In this document: piece after piece, positions 44,883 through 53,695 of the stretch
Layout: each line of letters starts with the position of its first letter
Position numbering within the stretch: position 1 is the first letter of the stretch
DNA from: Acidisarcina sp963790505
GTDB lineage: Bacteria > Acidobacteriota > Terriglobia > Terriglobales > Acidobacteriaceae
Assembly: GCA_963790505.1 (NCBI GenBank)
Contig: CAWBOT010000004.1
Span: forward strand, 372,001-436,000
Direction of reading: 5' to 3'
Length of the DNA: 64,000 nucleotides
Made by a program: the position numbers and the translations under genes
Notes under the pieces: model-generated
Seen by the model: only the letters and a program-made list of their open reading frames with translations
Told to the model about the DNA's origin: nothing
Databases searched by the model: none

Positions 44883-45040
44883 AGTCACTCAATCTGCCGT
44901 CATGCTGCATTCAAGGCAGAAAGTCCATACTAGCGGACAGGGTGACAAAAGGAAATTCGCGGACCGGCTGTCAGAGCACCGCGCGACCCTCCGCCCATTT
45001 CGGGCCGCAGTGTTTTTCGATAGGCTGGTTGCAGTGAGTC

Positions 45041-46129
45041 ATGGCTGATTTCTTGCAATATGTGGAACAAGTGCGTGACGTCGGCGCGACGCTCTCTCGC
45101 CAGGAGGCGAACGCAGCCGTGCGAGCAATGCTTGCCGGGGAAGCCCGCGACGAAGACATCGCCGCCCTCCTCTCGGCAATCGCCAGGCGCGGCGAGCGGG
45201 TCTCGGAGCTCACCGGATTCGCCGAGGCACTCCGCGAACTCGCCGTCCCGCTCCCGTTCACCGAGCCGGAACGCGCCGAATTGATCGACACCTGTGGAAC
45301 CGGGGGCGACGGGCTGGGAACATTCAATATCTCAACCGCTGCGGCCCTCGTCGCCGCAGGCGCCGGAGCCAAAGTCGCCAAGCACGGCAATCGCGCCGTG
45401 ACCTCGAAATGCGGCTCGGCGGATGTCCTCGAGGCGCTCGGCGTGGCCATCGCGCTCCCCGCCAGGGAAGCAGTGGAGTGCCTGCGCGCGACCGGATTCA
45501 CCTTCCTCCATGCCCCCTCGCTCAATCCTTCGTTGAAACGGCTGCAGCCGGTGCGCAAGGCGCTCGGCTTCCGCACAATTTTCAATCTGGCCGGCCCGTT
45601 GTCCAATCCCGCCGACGCCCAGACCCAAGTCATGGGCGTCTTTGCCGCCGACCGCGTTGCCGTGGTCGCCCAATCGATGGCCAGCCTCGGCGTACGCCAC
45701 GCTTTTGTGGTCTACGGCCTCGACGGTTTAGACGAGCTCACGGTCTGCGCCGAAACCATGGTCGCGGAGGTCCGATGCCAGCCCGTCCCCGACTGGGACA
45801 GGGGAATCGCAGTGCCGGGCGATGTACGCCATTATCGCGTTCATCCCCACCAGGCGGGGCTCGAAGTAGCTTCTCCGAACGAGCTGCGCGGCGGCGACAC
45901 GGCAGCCGAGAACGCGGCAATTCTAGAGCGCATCTTGCAGGGCGAGAAGGGCCCGAAGCGCGATGTCGTCCTGTTGAACGCTGCGGCCGCCCTCTCGGTG
46001 GCCGAGATTGCAGCGGACATCCGCGAAGGCATGGACCGCGCCGCAGCGGCAATCGATTCCGGCGCGGCGATGAAGACGCTCACCGCGTTGCGGGAGTTCA
46101 CGACCAAAATAACTGCGGCGAAAGTCTAA
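45041..46129 (+). CDS. trpD: Anthranilate phosphoribosyltransferase
   Basis: This 362-residue enzyme joins anthranilate to PRPP in tryptophan synthesis. PRPP-binding DTCGTGGDGLGTFNIST and KHGNRAVTSKCGSADVLEALG (key residues), the anthranilate-site FLHAPSLNPSLK and the metal-binding DGLDELT are present. It is about 15-20 residues longer than typical members. It is separate from the trpBA block and followed by a SIMPL-domain gene, so tryptophan genes are dispersed. The ribosome site is weak (GTGAG). Confidence 0.96.
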   Translation: MADFLQYVEQVRDVGATLSRQEANAAVRAMLAGEARDEDIAALLSAIARRGERVSELTGFAEALRELAVPLPFTEPERAELIDTCGTGGDGLGTFNISTAAALVAAGAGAKVAKHGNRAVTSKCGSADVLEALGVAIALPAREAVECLRATGFTFLHAPSLNPSLKRLQPVRKALGFRTIFNLAGPLSNPADAQTQVMGVFAADRVAVVAQSMASLGVRHAFVVYGLDGLDELTVCAETMVAEVRCQPVPDWDRGIAVPGDVRHYRVHPHQAGLEVASPNELRGGDTAAENAAILERILQGEKGPKRDVVLLNAAAALSVAEIAADIREGMDRAAAAIDSGAAMKTLTALREFTTKITAAKV

Positions 46130-46158
46130 AGATTGCAGTTTCAGCGGAGGTAAAGCAC

Positions 46159-46890
46159 ATGAAGCCGAGAATGTGGTTTCTCGCGGTTGCCGTGGCGGGA
46201 TTGGTTGCGGTCTCGCAGGCCCAGCAAATCGAGGTCAACAAGGCCAACCGCACCATCGCCGTCACAGCCACCGACAAGGCCACGGCCAACGCCGAGGTCG
46301 CCACCGTGCATATTGGCTTCCAGGTATTTGCCGCGGATTCGAAATCTGCCTACGCGCTCGGCTCGAAAACCTCGAACGACATCGCCGCCGCTCTGAAGAA
46401 GTCCGGAGTCGAAGACACCGCCATCCAGAGCGACGCCCAGAACGTCGCGCCAGTGCAGCAATATGAGAATCAGAACCTGCCCGATGCTCAAAAAGCGCAG
46501 CGCCAGTTTCAGGTGACCCAGAGTTGGTCGGTCAAGACCTCCGCGAAGAACGCCGCCTCGGTGCTCGACGCTGCGGTGCAGGCAGGCGCGAACCAGAGCG
46601 GCCAGATCGACTGGGACGTCGCCGACCCCGACGCCCTCGAAGCCCAGGCCGCCCAGAGCGCGCTCAAGCGGGCCCGAGCCATCGCCGACCAGATGGCTAG
46701 AGGGCTCGGCGCAACCCTCGGAACGCTGGTCTACGCGAGCAACCAGGTTCCAGAGCGCCCCATGCCGATTGCGATGAAGTCGATGGCGATGAACGCGGGT
46801 TTGGGCCAGGCTGCCGTTCAGCCGCTCGCGATCAGCCCCCAGAAGGTCACCAGCTCAGCCACCGTCTACGCCGTCTTCGCGATCGAATGA
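46159..46890 (+). CDS. Secreted SIMPL (DUF541) domain protein
   Basis: This 243-residue protein has a signal peptide (residues 1-21, MWFLAVAVAGLVAVSQA-Q). The SIMPL domain follows (about 28-240), with the family start RTIAVTATDKATANAEVATVHIGF and the C-terminal SATVYAVFAIE. SIMPL proteins form oligomeric periplasmic or outer-membrane structures of unclear function, some linked to oxidative stress. GCGGAGG lies 8 nt before the ATG at 46159. The gene starts 29 nt after trpD, possibly on the same transcript. Confidence 0.85.
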   Translation: MKPRMWFLAVAVAGLVAVSQAQQIEVNKANRTIAVTATDKATANAEVATVHIGFQVFAADSKSAYALGSKTSNDIAAALKKSGVEDTAIQSDAQNVAPVQQYENQNLPDAQKAQRQFQVTQSWSVKTSAKNAASVLDAAVQAGANQSGQIDWDVADPDALEAQAAQSALKRARAIADQMARGLGATLGTLVYASNQVPERPMPIAMKSMAMNAGLGQAAVQPLAISPQKVTSSATVYAVFAIE

Positions 46891-46987
46891 AGCCGCATCG
46901 GCAGCCCGGAGTGCCGCATCCAAAGCTTCTCAGCGTAGACTTGCGCTAAAGAATAGGCCGCTGATTGATCTTGCCGCTAGGAACCCT

Positions 46988-47818
46988 ATGCCCGTTTATC
47001 CGTACCGCGATCTGAAGCCCACCGCCGAAGCCGAAGAACTTTACCGGCGCTGGCTCAAATATCTCGACGAAGAGTTCACCAGGCACAAGCAGCCCGCGCT
47101 GCGCGCCGAGATCGTGCGCGACAACCTGCATCAGCTCTACCTGGGCCGACCGCATGGCGGCAAGCTGAACTTCACCCTCACCTCAGAGTTGCCCGGCAAT
47201 GTCCTCCAACTCTCCTTCGACCCCTGCAACGTAACGCTCGAGCCGGAGTACTACGGCGATATCGATAAAGACAAGTATGCCGAGCGCAAGCCGCTCATCT
47301 ATTTCTGGCAGATGTTCGACCGTTCCCCGGTGGGATTAAATCACTGGCTCGGATTCAAATTCCGCTGCATGTTGGGCCGCCATATCTTCAAGAGCGTCGG
47401 CAAGGGTGTGAAGATCTTCCACGGCGTCGAGTTCAGCTTCGGCTACAACCTCACCATCGAAGACAACGTCACCATCCACAAATTCGTGATGCTCGACGAC
47501 CGTGGCGAAATTATCCTCCGCAAAGGCACTTCGCTTTCGGATTACGCGGCGGTCTATTCGCACTCTCATGACCCGATTGACTCCGCGAACGTGACCAACA
47601 AGGTGACGGAGATCGGCCCGGCGGCACGGATCACCTATCACGCCTCGGTGATGGCCGGGCAGAAGGTTGGTGAAGACTCGATCGTCGGTGCACATGGCGT
47701 CGTGACCCGCGAGGTTGAGGCCCACTCCATCGTCGGCGGCGTTCCCGCAAAGAAGCTTAAGAGCAAAAACGATATCCCGCGAAAAAACGACTGTAAGGAT
47801 GAAGCTCCCAAAACCTAG
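46988..47818 (+). CDS. Left-handed beta-helix acyltransferase (LacA/maltose acetyltransferase-like)
   Basis: This 276-residue protein has a non-repeat N-terminal region (about 1-130). The left-handed beta-helix of hexapeptide repeats (about 135-255) follows (IEDNVTIHKFVML, GEIILRKGTSLSDYAAVYSHSHDP, GARITYHASVMAGQKVGEDSIVGAHGVV, SIVGGVPAKKLKSK by key residues). The SHSHDP and GVPAK segments are typical of acyl-CoA dependent O-acetyltransferases. The acceptor could be a sugar or lipid; it is not predictable. The N-terminal part lacks the usual maltose acetyltransferase motif, so the subgroup is uncertain. Confidence 0.8.
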   Translation: MPVYPYRDLKPTAEAEELYRRWLKYLDEEFTRHKQPALRAEIVRDNLHQLYLGRPHGGKLNFTLTSELPGNVLQLSFDPCNVTLEPEYYGDIDKDKYAERKPLIYFWQMFDRSPVGLNHWLGFKFRCMLGRHIFKSVGKGVKIFHGVEFSFGYNLTIEDNVTIHKFVMLDDRGEIILRKGTSLSDYAAVYSHSHDPIDSANVTNKVTEIGPAARITYHASVMAGQKVGEDSIVGAHGVVTREVEAHSIVGGVPAKKLKSKNDIPRKNDCKDEAPKT

Positions 47819-47841
47819 CAGGTATTAACTCATGCTAGGTT
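47812..47841. terminator. Bidirectional terminator-like hairpin between convergent genes
   Basis: AACCTAGCA at 47812-47820 is the exact reverse complement of TGCTAGGTT at 47833-47841, with a 12-nt loop. It overlaps the stop of the acyltransferase gene and lies 20 nt past the stop of the minus-strand gene. On the minus strand the stem runs into TTTTGGG, a short U-tract; on the plus strand there is none. Confidence 0.45.
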
Positions 47842-47861
47842 CAGCCGCTGTTCTGACTCGC

Positions 47862-48878
47862 CTAGGGGTGGTTCTTCTTTGCTGAGGGCGTCAGCTTCTT
47901 CAATACAAATTCCTGGATCACGCCGCCCGCCATATCGGCAGCAATGTCGACGCCAAAGGTCGTGAAGGTCAGGCCAACACCGCGATTCGAAGGCGGATAA
48001 TAAGCGTTGGAAATCGCTCCTGAGATCAGGTACCCCCCCAGGCCGGAATAGTTGATCTGCGTATTCCCGTTATCACCCTTACAGAGAATCGGGTTCATGA
48101 GCGCATGCTCCAACCGCTTTTTCACAGGTTCGCCTGGGCCCATGTAGTAATAGCGCGGGTCCTGATGAAAGAGAGAAGGTAAAATCGCTCCGCCGAACAT
48201 GATGTCTGTCAGGCCATTCGCATAATTGGCGCCAAAGCGTTCAAAGTAGCCCTTCGCGCCCTGCGGATAATCCGGCGTATCCGCTGCCTGATCGATCCCC
48301 GCAACGAACGCCGCTCCGACAAATGTCACTGGATCGATCATTGTTCTGACTGCCAGCTGATACTTCAGCTTTGTGGTCAGCGGCGCAGGGTGCTTGTCGT
48401 AAACGACGTAGAAGTTGGGAATAAATCCCAGCACCCGCTGCTGCTCCTCTATCTTCAATTGCTCGGTTGCGATCTCTTCGGTGCTCAGAGACACCGTTAC
48501 CGAAGACTCAATTGTCTTCACGGTGAGATGGATATCGGTCACTTCCAGGGATTGGCCGGGCTTCAGGGTCAACTCGGGAGATTCCCAGGTTACGAAACCC
48601 TGCGCACCGATGATCACCCGGTACTTGACTCCGGCCGAAAGATGCTCAAGCCGGAAAAAGCCATTGTCGTCCGCAACTACCTTCTGCTCCGTGACCGACC
48701 CTCTTTGGGCAATCACTGTGGCGCCGGGAACCGTGCCGTTGTTGGGGTCAAGCACCGTGCCAATCACCGTCGCACCAGTAGGCGCCGGAGATGAAGGAAC
48801 CTCCTGAGCTGCAACCGCGGTTAGCGACAGGGACAGAAAAAGAAGAAGGGAACAAAAAAAAGAGTGTCGAATCTGCAT
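47862..48878 (-). CDS. Exported protein with carboxypeptidase regulatory-like domain
   Basis: This 338-residue protein has a signal peptide at about residues 1-24 (SFFCSLLLFLSLSLTAVAAQ). A carboxypeptidase-D regulatory-like beta-sandwich follows (about 36-120; VIGTVLDPNNGTVPGATVIAQRG, DDNGFFRLEHLSAGVKYRVII). The C-terminal region (about 150-335) is aromatic and Gly-rich and could pack at the outer membrane. Such domains usually begin TonB-dependent or surface proteins in Acidobacteriota; here no full beta-barrel is present. The function is unknown. Confidence 0.75.
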   Translation of the reverse strand: MQIRHSFFCSLLLFLSLSLTAVAAQEVPSSPAPTGATVIGTVLDPNNGTVPGATVIAQRGSVTEQKVVADDNGFFRLEHLSAGVKYRVIIGAQGFVTWESPELTLKPGQSLEVTDIHLTVKTIESSVTVSLSTEEIATEQLKIEEQQRVLGFIPNFYVVYDKHPAPLTTKLKYQLAVRTMIDPVTFVGAAFVAGIDQAADTPDYPQGAKGYFERFGANYANGLTDIMFGGAILPSLFHQDPRYYYMGPGEPVKKRLEHALMNPILCKGDNGNTQINYSGLGGYLISGAISNAYYPPSNRGVGLTFTTFGVDIAADMAGGVIQEFVLKKLTPSAKKNHP

Positions 48879-49030
48879 ATTGTCTTCATAGGACTGCTAA
48901 AAGCGCCGATCGGATTCAGGAAGGCCAGAATATAAGCACTATTATATGGGCGACCGCGGCAGCAGGCTATGCCTCTTCATTGCGGCATTGGTATCGAGTC
49001 GCCGCCTGCTACCATCAAGGGTAGATCGCC

Positions 49031-49717
49031 ATGGCCCCGCAGGATATTGTCCTTAAGTTGTTTCAATTTGCTATTTTGCTGTTTGCTCTGAGTCTGCACG
49101 AAGCGTCGCATGCGTGGATGGCTTCTCGGCTCGGCGACCAGACCGCACGGATGCTTGGCAGGGTAACGCTGAACCCAATCAAACATATCGATCCGATCGG
49201 AACTCTGCTCTTTCCTCTGATCGCCATGTTTTCTGGGATTCCGCTGCTGGGCTGGGCCAAGCCCACCCCGGTAACCGGCCGAAATTTCCAGAATTACAAG
49301 CGGGACGACATCCTCACCACGCTCGCCGGTCCGGTCAGCAATCTGCTTGCCGCTTTTGGCTGCGTGGTCCTGATGGTCCTGATTGCGAAGACCTCGCAAC
49401 TGGGTGACGACGTCGTGCACCAGGTAGCTTCAGGGCAGATCAACATGTTCCAGAGCACCATGATGCTGCCGGTCGTGCTCTTCTGTTACTTCGGCATCAT
49501 TATCAACGTTTTTCTAACCGCATTTAACCTGCTGCCGCTGCCCCCGCTCGATGGCGCTCACATCTTCCGTCACATGCTGCCCTACAGCTGGACGGCGATG
49601 TACGACCGGCTTGGGATAATCAGCCTCTTCCTGATGATCTTTTTCGGCGGGCGAGTGGTTGGGTTTGTGGTCAGCCCGGTATTGTTCGCTATCCGGCAAA
49701 TGCTCTTCTCACTTTGA
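49031..49717 (+). CDS. Site-2 protease family (M50) membrane metalloprotease
   Basis: This 228-residue protein has about five membrane helices. The zinc site HEASH (HExxH) lies in SLHEASHAWMA (about residues 22-26), and the second metal/catalytic motif NLLPLPPLDG (about 178-187) carries the Asp ligand. It belongs to the short PDZ-less S2P group related to sporulation protease SpoIVFB and Rip-like enzymes. Its substrate is unknown. The stretch 48879-49030 upstream is divergent with the carboxypeptidase-domain gene and includes an imperfect 10-bp inverted repeat (48958-48967 with 49004-49013). trpS follows on the same strand. Confidence 0.9.
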   Translation: MAPQDIVLKLFQFAILLFALSLHEASHAWMASRLGDQTARMLGRVTLNPIKHIDPIGTLLFPLIAMFSGIPLLGWAKPTPVTGRNFQNYKRDDILTTLAGPVSNLLAAFGCVVLMVLIAKTSQLGDDVVHQVASGQINMFQSTMMLPVVLFCYFGIIINVFLTAFNLLPLPPLDGAHIFRHMLPYSWTAMYDRLGIISLFLMIFFGGRVVGFVVSPVLFAIRQMLFSL

Positions 49718-49828
49718 GCGCGTCGCTCATGCGGGATCATCCCGCGCCTCTTCCGTACAATGGAACGAATTGCCATTCGGCCTGTTTATGGGGTCTTGAC
49801 TAAGCTTTGTTGTTTGTAAGGAACTTGA

Positions 49829-50905
49829 ATGACGACTTCACCCAATATCCCGGCGGGGCAGGAAAACCCTTCGGCCGACAAGAAACGCGTGCTCAGCGGC
49901 ATGCGCCCCACCGGCAAGCTGCACCTCGGCAACTACATGGGCGCACTGCACAACTGGGTCGGCATGCAGGACAAGTACGAGTGCTACTTCTTCATCGCCG
50001 ACTACCACGCGCTCACCACCGACTACGCCGACCCTTCGCAGGTGAAACAAAACACCCTCGAGGTCGGAATGGACTTCCTCGCCGCCGGCCTCGACCCCGA
50101 GAAGAGCGTCCTCTTCATCCAGAGCCACGTCGTGCAGCACGCCGAGCTGCATCTGCTGCTGTCGATGATCACCTCGCTCGGATGGCTCGAGCGGGTGCCG
50201 TCCTACAAAGAGCAGCAGGAAAACATCACTGGCAAAGACCTCACCACCTATGGATTCTTAGGCTATCCGTTGCTCCAATCGGCAGACATCCTTGTCTATC
50301 AGGCTCACTCTGTACCCGTAGGCCAGGATCAGGCCGCTCATGTGGAACTAACGCGCGAGATCGCGCGGAGGTTCAACCAGTACTACCAGCCTGCGCCGGG
50401 ACATAACCAAATCCTCCCCGAGCCACAAGCCCTGCTAACTCCATCCCCCAAACTTCTCGGCACCGACGGCCGCAAGATGTCCAAGAGCTACGGCAACTTC
50501 ATTCTGATCAGTGAACCCGAAGCCGAAATCCGCAAGAAGCTGAAGACGATGGTCACCGACCCGGCGCGGGTTCGCCGCAGCGATCCCGGCAACCCCGATA
50601 AATGTCCGGTCGGCGATCTGCACAAGATATTTTCAAACCCTGAGACGCTCGCGAGAGTCTACGACGGCTGCATGACCGCCGGCATCGGCTGCATTGAATG
50701 CAAAGGATGGGCGGCGGACTCGATCGTCACCGCGCTGAAGCCCATCCAGGAGCGCCGCAAGCCGTACGAAGAAAACCCTGAGCTCGTCTGGGAGATCCTC
50801 GAAGACGGCGGCGCCAAAGCCAGAAAGCGCGCCGAGCAAACCATGGTCGAGGTGCGCGATGCGATGGGTCTTGCCCCGCGCCGCCGAGGCTCCATCGGAG
50901 AATGA
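49829..50905 (+). CDS. trpS: Tryptophanyl-tRNA synthetase
   Basis: This 358-residue class I synthetase has the HIGH-type motif as PTGKLHLGN (about residues 27-35) and the KMSKS loop GTDGRKMSKSYGN (about 212-224). LLQSADILVYQAHSVPVGQDQ in the core shapes the tryptophan pocket. TAAGGAA lies 5 nt before the ATG. It overlaps the scpA gene by 4 nt. No T-box leader or Trp-codon leader peptide was recognised upstream. Confidence 0.96.
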   Translation: MTTSPNIPAGQENPSADKKRVLSGMRPTGKLHLGNYMGALHNWVGMQDKYECYFFIADYHALTTDYADPSQVKQNTLEVGMDFLAAGLDPEKSVLFIQSHVVQHAELHLLLSMITSLGWLERVPSYKEQQENITGKDLTTYGFLGYPLLQSADILVYQAHSVPVGQDQAAHVELTREIARRFNQYYQPAPGHNQILPEPQALLTPSPKLLGTDGRKMSKSYGNFILISEPEAEIRKKLKTMVTDPARVRRSDPGNPDKCPVGDLHKIFSNPETLARVYDGCMTAGIGCIECKGWAADSIVTALKPIQERRKPYEENPELVWEILEDGGAKARKRAEQTMVEVRDAMGLAPRRRGSIGE

Positions 50906-51786
50906 AAGATCCAATGACCGACGCCGCCCCTCCCGATCCGCCGACTGGCCCGACCGCCAGGGTCCCCTACGCCAAGACCCCCGCCGACCTCAAAAAAGAG
51001 GCTGCGAATGCCTCGCCCTTCTCGGTAAGCGTCGGCCAGGTCTACGATGGTCCGCTCGACCTGCTGCTCGACCTCATCCGCAAGCAGGACATCGATATCT
51101 ACGACATCCCGATCGCCAAAATCACAGCGCAGTTTCTCGCCTATGTCGAGAACCTGAAGCAGACCGATATCGATGTTGCCGGAGAGTTCATCTACACCGC
51201 GTCCTTGCTCATCCACATCAAGAGCAAAATGTTGCTTCCGCGCATGCCCGCCGAGTCAGGCGAGTCCGATAGCGAAGATCCTCGCCGTGAACTGGTCGAG
51301 CGTCTGCTCGAGCACGAACGCTTCAAGAATGCCGCGCAGATGCTGGCCCAGAAGCAGCAGATCGAGAACGCGACCTGGAGCCATCCCCAGATCGCCGAGT
51401 TTCGCGACGCCCCAGGCACCGAGCCGGAGATCGCCGCCGACACCGTCGACCTCGTCCGCGTCTTCCGCGAAGTTTTGGAGCGCGCACGCACCCGCCCCGT
51501 GCTCGACGTCGACGAAGACACCGTCACCGTCGGCCAGATGATCGAGTTCATCCGCCGCCGCCTGGTGATGGAAGACAAGCCCGTGGCCCTGCGCCGTCTG
51601 CTCGCCAACACCACCTCCGAACGTTCCCTCATCGCAATGTTCCTCGCGCTCCTCGAACTGGTCCGTCTGCAGGCCATGCTCCTCCGCCAGGAGAGTAACT
51701 TCAGCGACATCCTCATCAAGAAACACGCCGACTTCGAAAGCGTCTTGAATGCGCGCCTCAGCCAGGCCCACGACGACTGGAGTTAA
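50902..51786 (+). CDS. scpA: Segregation and condensation protein A
   Basis: This 294-residue kleisin of the SMC-ScpAB complex compacts and segregates the chromosome. The N-terminal SMC-neck binding region carries YDGPLDLLLDLIRKQDIDIYDIPIAKIT (residues about 48-75, key segment) and AGEFIYTASLLIHIKSKMLLPR. The C-terminal winged helix ends LIAMFLALLELVRLQAMLLRQ. ATGA overlap with trpS indicates co-translation. The usual scpB is not adjacent; an unrelated transporter gene follows. Confidence 0.94.
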   Translation: MKDPMTDAAPPDPPTGPTARVPYAKTPADLKKEAANASPFSVSVGQVYDGPLDLLLDLIRKQDIDIYDIPIAKITAQFLAYVENLKQTDIDVAGEFIYTASLLIHIKSKMLLPRMPAESGESDSEDPRRELVERLLEHERFKNAAQMLAQKQQIENATWSHPQIAEFRDAPGTEPEIAADTVDLVRVFREVLERARTRPVLDVDEDTVTVGQMIEFIRRRLVMEDKPVALRRLLANTTSERSLIAMFLALLELVRLQAMLLRQESNFSDILIKKHADFESVLNARLSQAHDDWS

Positions 51787-51883
51787 CCGTAGCTCTCTCC
51801 CGGCAACCCAAAGTCTTTGCCCCCGTGTCCCCTGCGGTGAGTTCATTCTTTTAAGTTGACGGCTGTTGTGTTGGAATCAAAGA

Positions 51884-53107
51884 GTGGAACCCCCCGCGAA
51901 AAGCCATCACAATCAGAGCATTCTCACCCGAACGCCCCTGATGGCGCTGGCCGTCGCGGCCTTTGGCATCGGCACCTCCGAATTCATCATCATGGGCCTC
52001 TTGCCCAATCTGGCGGACGACTTTCGCGTCAGCATTCCCAAGGCCGGAGCGTTGGTCACCGCCTACGCCCTCAGCGTTACACTCGGTGCGCCTGTCGTCG
52101 CCGTCGCCACCGCGCGCCTTGAGCGCAAGCAGGCTCTGCTGCTGCTCATGGGCGTCTTCACCATCGGCAACCTCGCCTGCGCAGTCTCTCCAACCTACAA
52201 CCTGCTCTTTCTGGCCCGCGTGCTGACCGCGCTCTGCCACGGGGCATTCTTCGGAATAGGAAGCATCGTCGCGGCCAACCTCGTGCCGCGCAACCAGCGC
52301 GCCCAGGCTATCGCGCTCATGTTTTCCGGCCTCACCCTCGCGAACGTTCTCGGCGTCCCCGCAGGTACCGCTCTCGGGCAGGCGCTCGGCTGGCGCGCTG
52401 CGTTTTGGGCAATCGTCCCCATCGGATTGATTGCAGCGGCGGCAGTGTGGCGGCTCGTTCCTCCGCAGGTCGCGGTCTCAAGCCGCCTGGTTCACGAGTT
52501 TCGCGTACTCCGCAACCCGCGCGTAGTGCTGGTCCTCGCAATGAGCGTCCTCTCCTCGGCTTCGCTCTTCTGCGTCTTCACCTACATTGCCCCGACCCTT
52601 GAAACCGTCACCGGTGTCTCTCCCCACGGAGTCACCATCGTGCTCCTCCTCTTCGGCATCGGCATCACCATCGGCAATTTGGCCGGGGGAGCCCTGAGCG
52701 ATTGGCGTCCAATGCGCTTCTTGGTGATGGCGATGGTGGCCGTACTCGGCTCGCTCGTCTGTCTTTATTTCGCTGAACCGCATACCGTTCCCATGGTCGC
52801 TGCGGTGCTCGCCTGGGGCGCGATCGTCTTCGCCGCGGGCACTCCGCTGCAGGCTAGGATCGTCGAGCAGGCGGCCGCGGCGCCGAACCTCGCCTCGACC
52901 CTGAACCAGGGCGCATTCAACCTCGGCAATGCCTCCGGAGCGACCCTCGGAGGAATGCTCTTAACGGCGGGCCTCGGTTACCGCCAGCTTCCGATTGCCA
53001 GTGGCGTCGTCACGCTCTGTACCATTGCACTGGCGTTGATCTCGGCGCGCCTCGACCGCAAACACCGCATCGTCGTCGAGGCGGGAGAGCTCGCCGCAAC
53101 ACGCTAA
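51884..53107 (+). CDS. MFS transporter, drug/sugar efflux (DHA1/AraJ-YdhP-like)
   Basis: This 407-residue protein has twelve hydrophobic segments. The first helix has the DHA1 signature FGIGTSEFIIMGLLPNLADDF, followed by AYALSVTLGAPVVAV and motif C-like LVPRNQRAQAIALMFSGLTLANVLGVPAG. It probably exports small molecules or sugars across the inner membrane. The GTG at 51884 was chosen because GGAA lies 7 nt upstream; a TTG six codons earlier and an ATG at 51941 are alternatives. It follows scpA by about 100 nt without a visible terminator. Confidence 0.88.
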   Translation: MEPPAKSHHNQSILTRTPLMALAVAAFGIGTSEFIIMGLLPNLADDFRVSIPKAGALVTAYALSVTLGAPVVAVATARLERKQALLLLMGVFTIGNLACAVSPTYNLLFLARVLTALCHGAFFGIGSIVAANLVPRNQRAQAIALMFSGLTLANVLGVPAGTALGQALGWRAAFWAIVPIGLIAAAAVWRLVPPQVAVSSRLVHEFRVLRNPRVVLVLAMSVLSSASLFCVFTYIAPTLETVTGVSPHGVTIVLLLFGIGITIGNLAGGALSDWRPMRFLVMAMVAVLGSLVCLYFAEPHTVPMVAAVLAWGAIVFAAGTPLQARIVEQAAAAPNLASTLNQGAFNLGNASGATLGGMLLTAGLGYRQLPIASGVVTLCTIALALISARLDRKHRIVVEAGELAATR

Positions 53108-53125
53108 ATTCGGAGTCTCGATAGG

Positions 53126-53683
53126 ATGCAGACCGGATTGCAAGGATCAAACTCTGTCGCGCGGGTGGCCGCCTTCACAGCGCTCACACTCGCCTCAACC
53201 ATCGCCTCCGCTCAAGCGCCCAGTGCTGCTGCATTGAGCGCCGAGATCGATGCCAAAGGCGCGAAGGAAGTGGTGACCCGGCTCAACAATACACCTCCCG
53301 GCTCCGATGGCCAGAACGAATGGAACCTGGTCACCCACGAGATGTGGCTCGGCCGCGCCGCCTATATTGAGCTCGCGCCCAAGCTCGCAGCCGGCACCGA
53401 CGCAGGCACCTCCGAAGACCTCGGAATTTGCCTCGCCCACGCGCTCCCGCTCGCTCCAATCACCGTATTGCGCGCGACCGACCTGAAAAACGGCCCCGCT
53501 CTCGGAGTGAGCCGCGTCTGCGGTGTGCCGTTCATTGAAGACACGGTCAAAGATCTACCGGCATACATCCGCGCCGCCCAGGAAAAAGTTGGAGCAGTCA
53601 CCGTCCCCGAACTGCAACAGGTGAAAGCTGCATGCCTCAAGCAATTGAATGCCGCCGCAAAACACGACGCCCCAAGCAAGTAG
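53126..53683 (+). CDS. Secreted hypothetical protein
   Basis: This 185-residue protein has a signal peptide (residues about 1-30, cut near ASA-Q) and a mature helical domain containing EIDAKGAKEVVTRLNN, WNLVTHEMWLG and a small set of Cys (GICLAHALP, RVCGVPF, KAACLKQL) that could form a disulfide. No domain is recognised. The stop codon lies inside a perfect hairpin shared with the convergent gene. Confidence 0.7.
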   Translation: MQTGLQGSNSVARVAAFTALTLASTIASAQAPSAAALSAEIDAKGAKEVVTRLNNTPPGSDGQNEWNLVTHEMWLGRAAYIELAPKLAAGTDAGTSEDLGICLAHALPLAPITVLRATDLKNGPALGVSRVCGVPFIEDTVKDLPAYIRAAQEKVGAVTVPELQQVKAACLKQLNAAAKHDAPSK

Positions 53684-53695
53684 CCAGCTACTTGC
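53676..53695. terminator. Palindrome carrying the stop codons of two convergent genes
   Basis: GCAAGTAGC (53676-53684) and GCTACTTGC (53687-53695) are perfect reverse complements around CA. The plus-strand stop TAG (53681-53683) and the minus-strand stop TAG (read from 53688-53690) both lie in the arms. There is no U-tract, so termination by this hairpin alone is uncertain. Confidence 0.4.

Noticed and set aside
49731..49745. GCGGGATCATCCCGC palindrome between the site-2 protease gene and trpS
   Set aside because: Short loop and no U-tract. It may be a weak terminator, but evidence is insufficient. No T-box features (specifier loop, antiterminator) were found before trpS.
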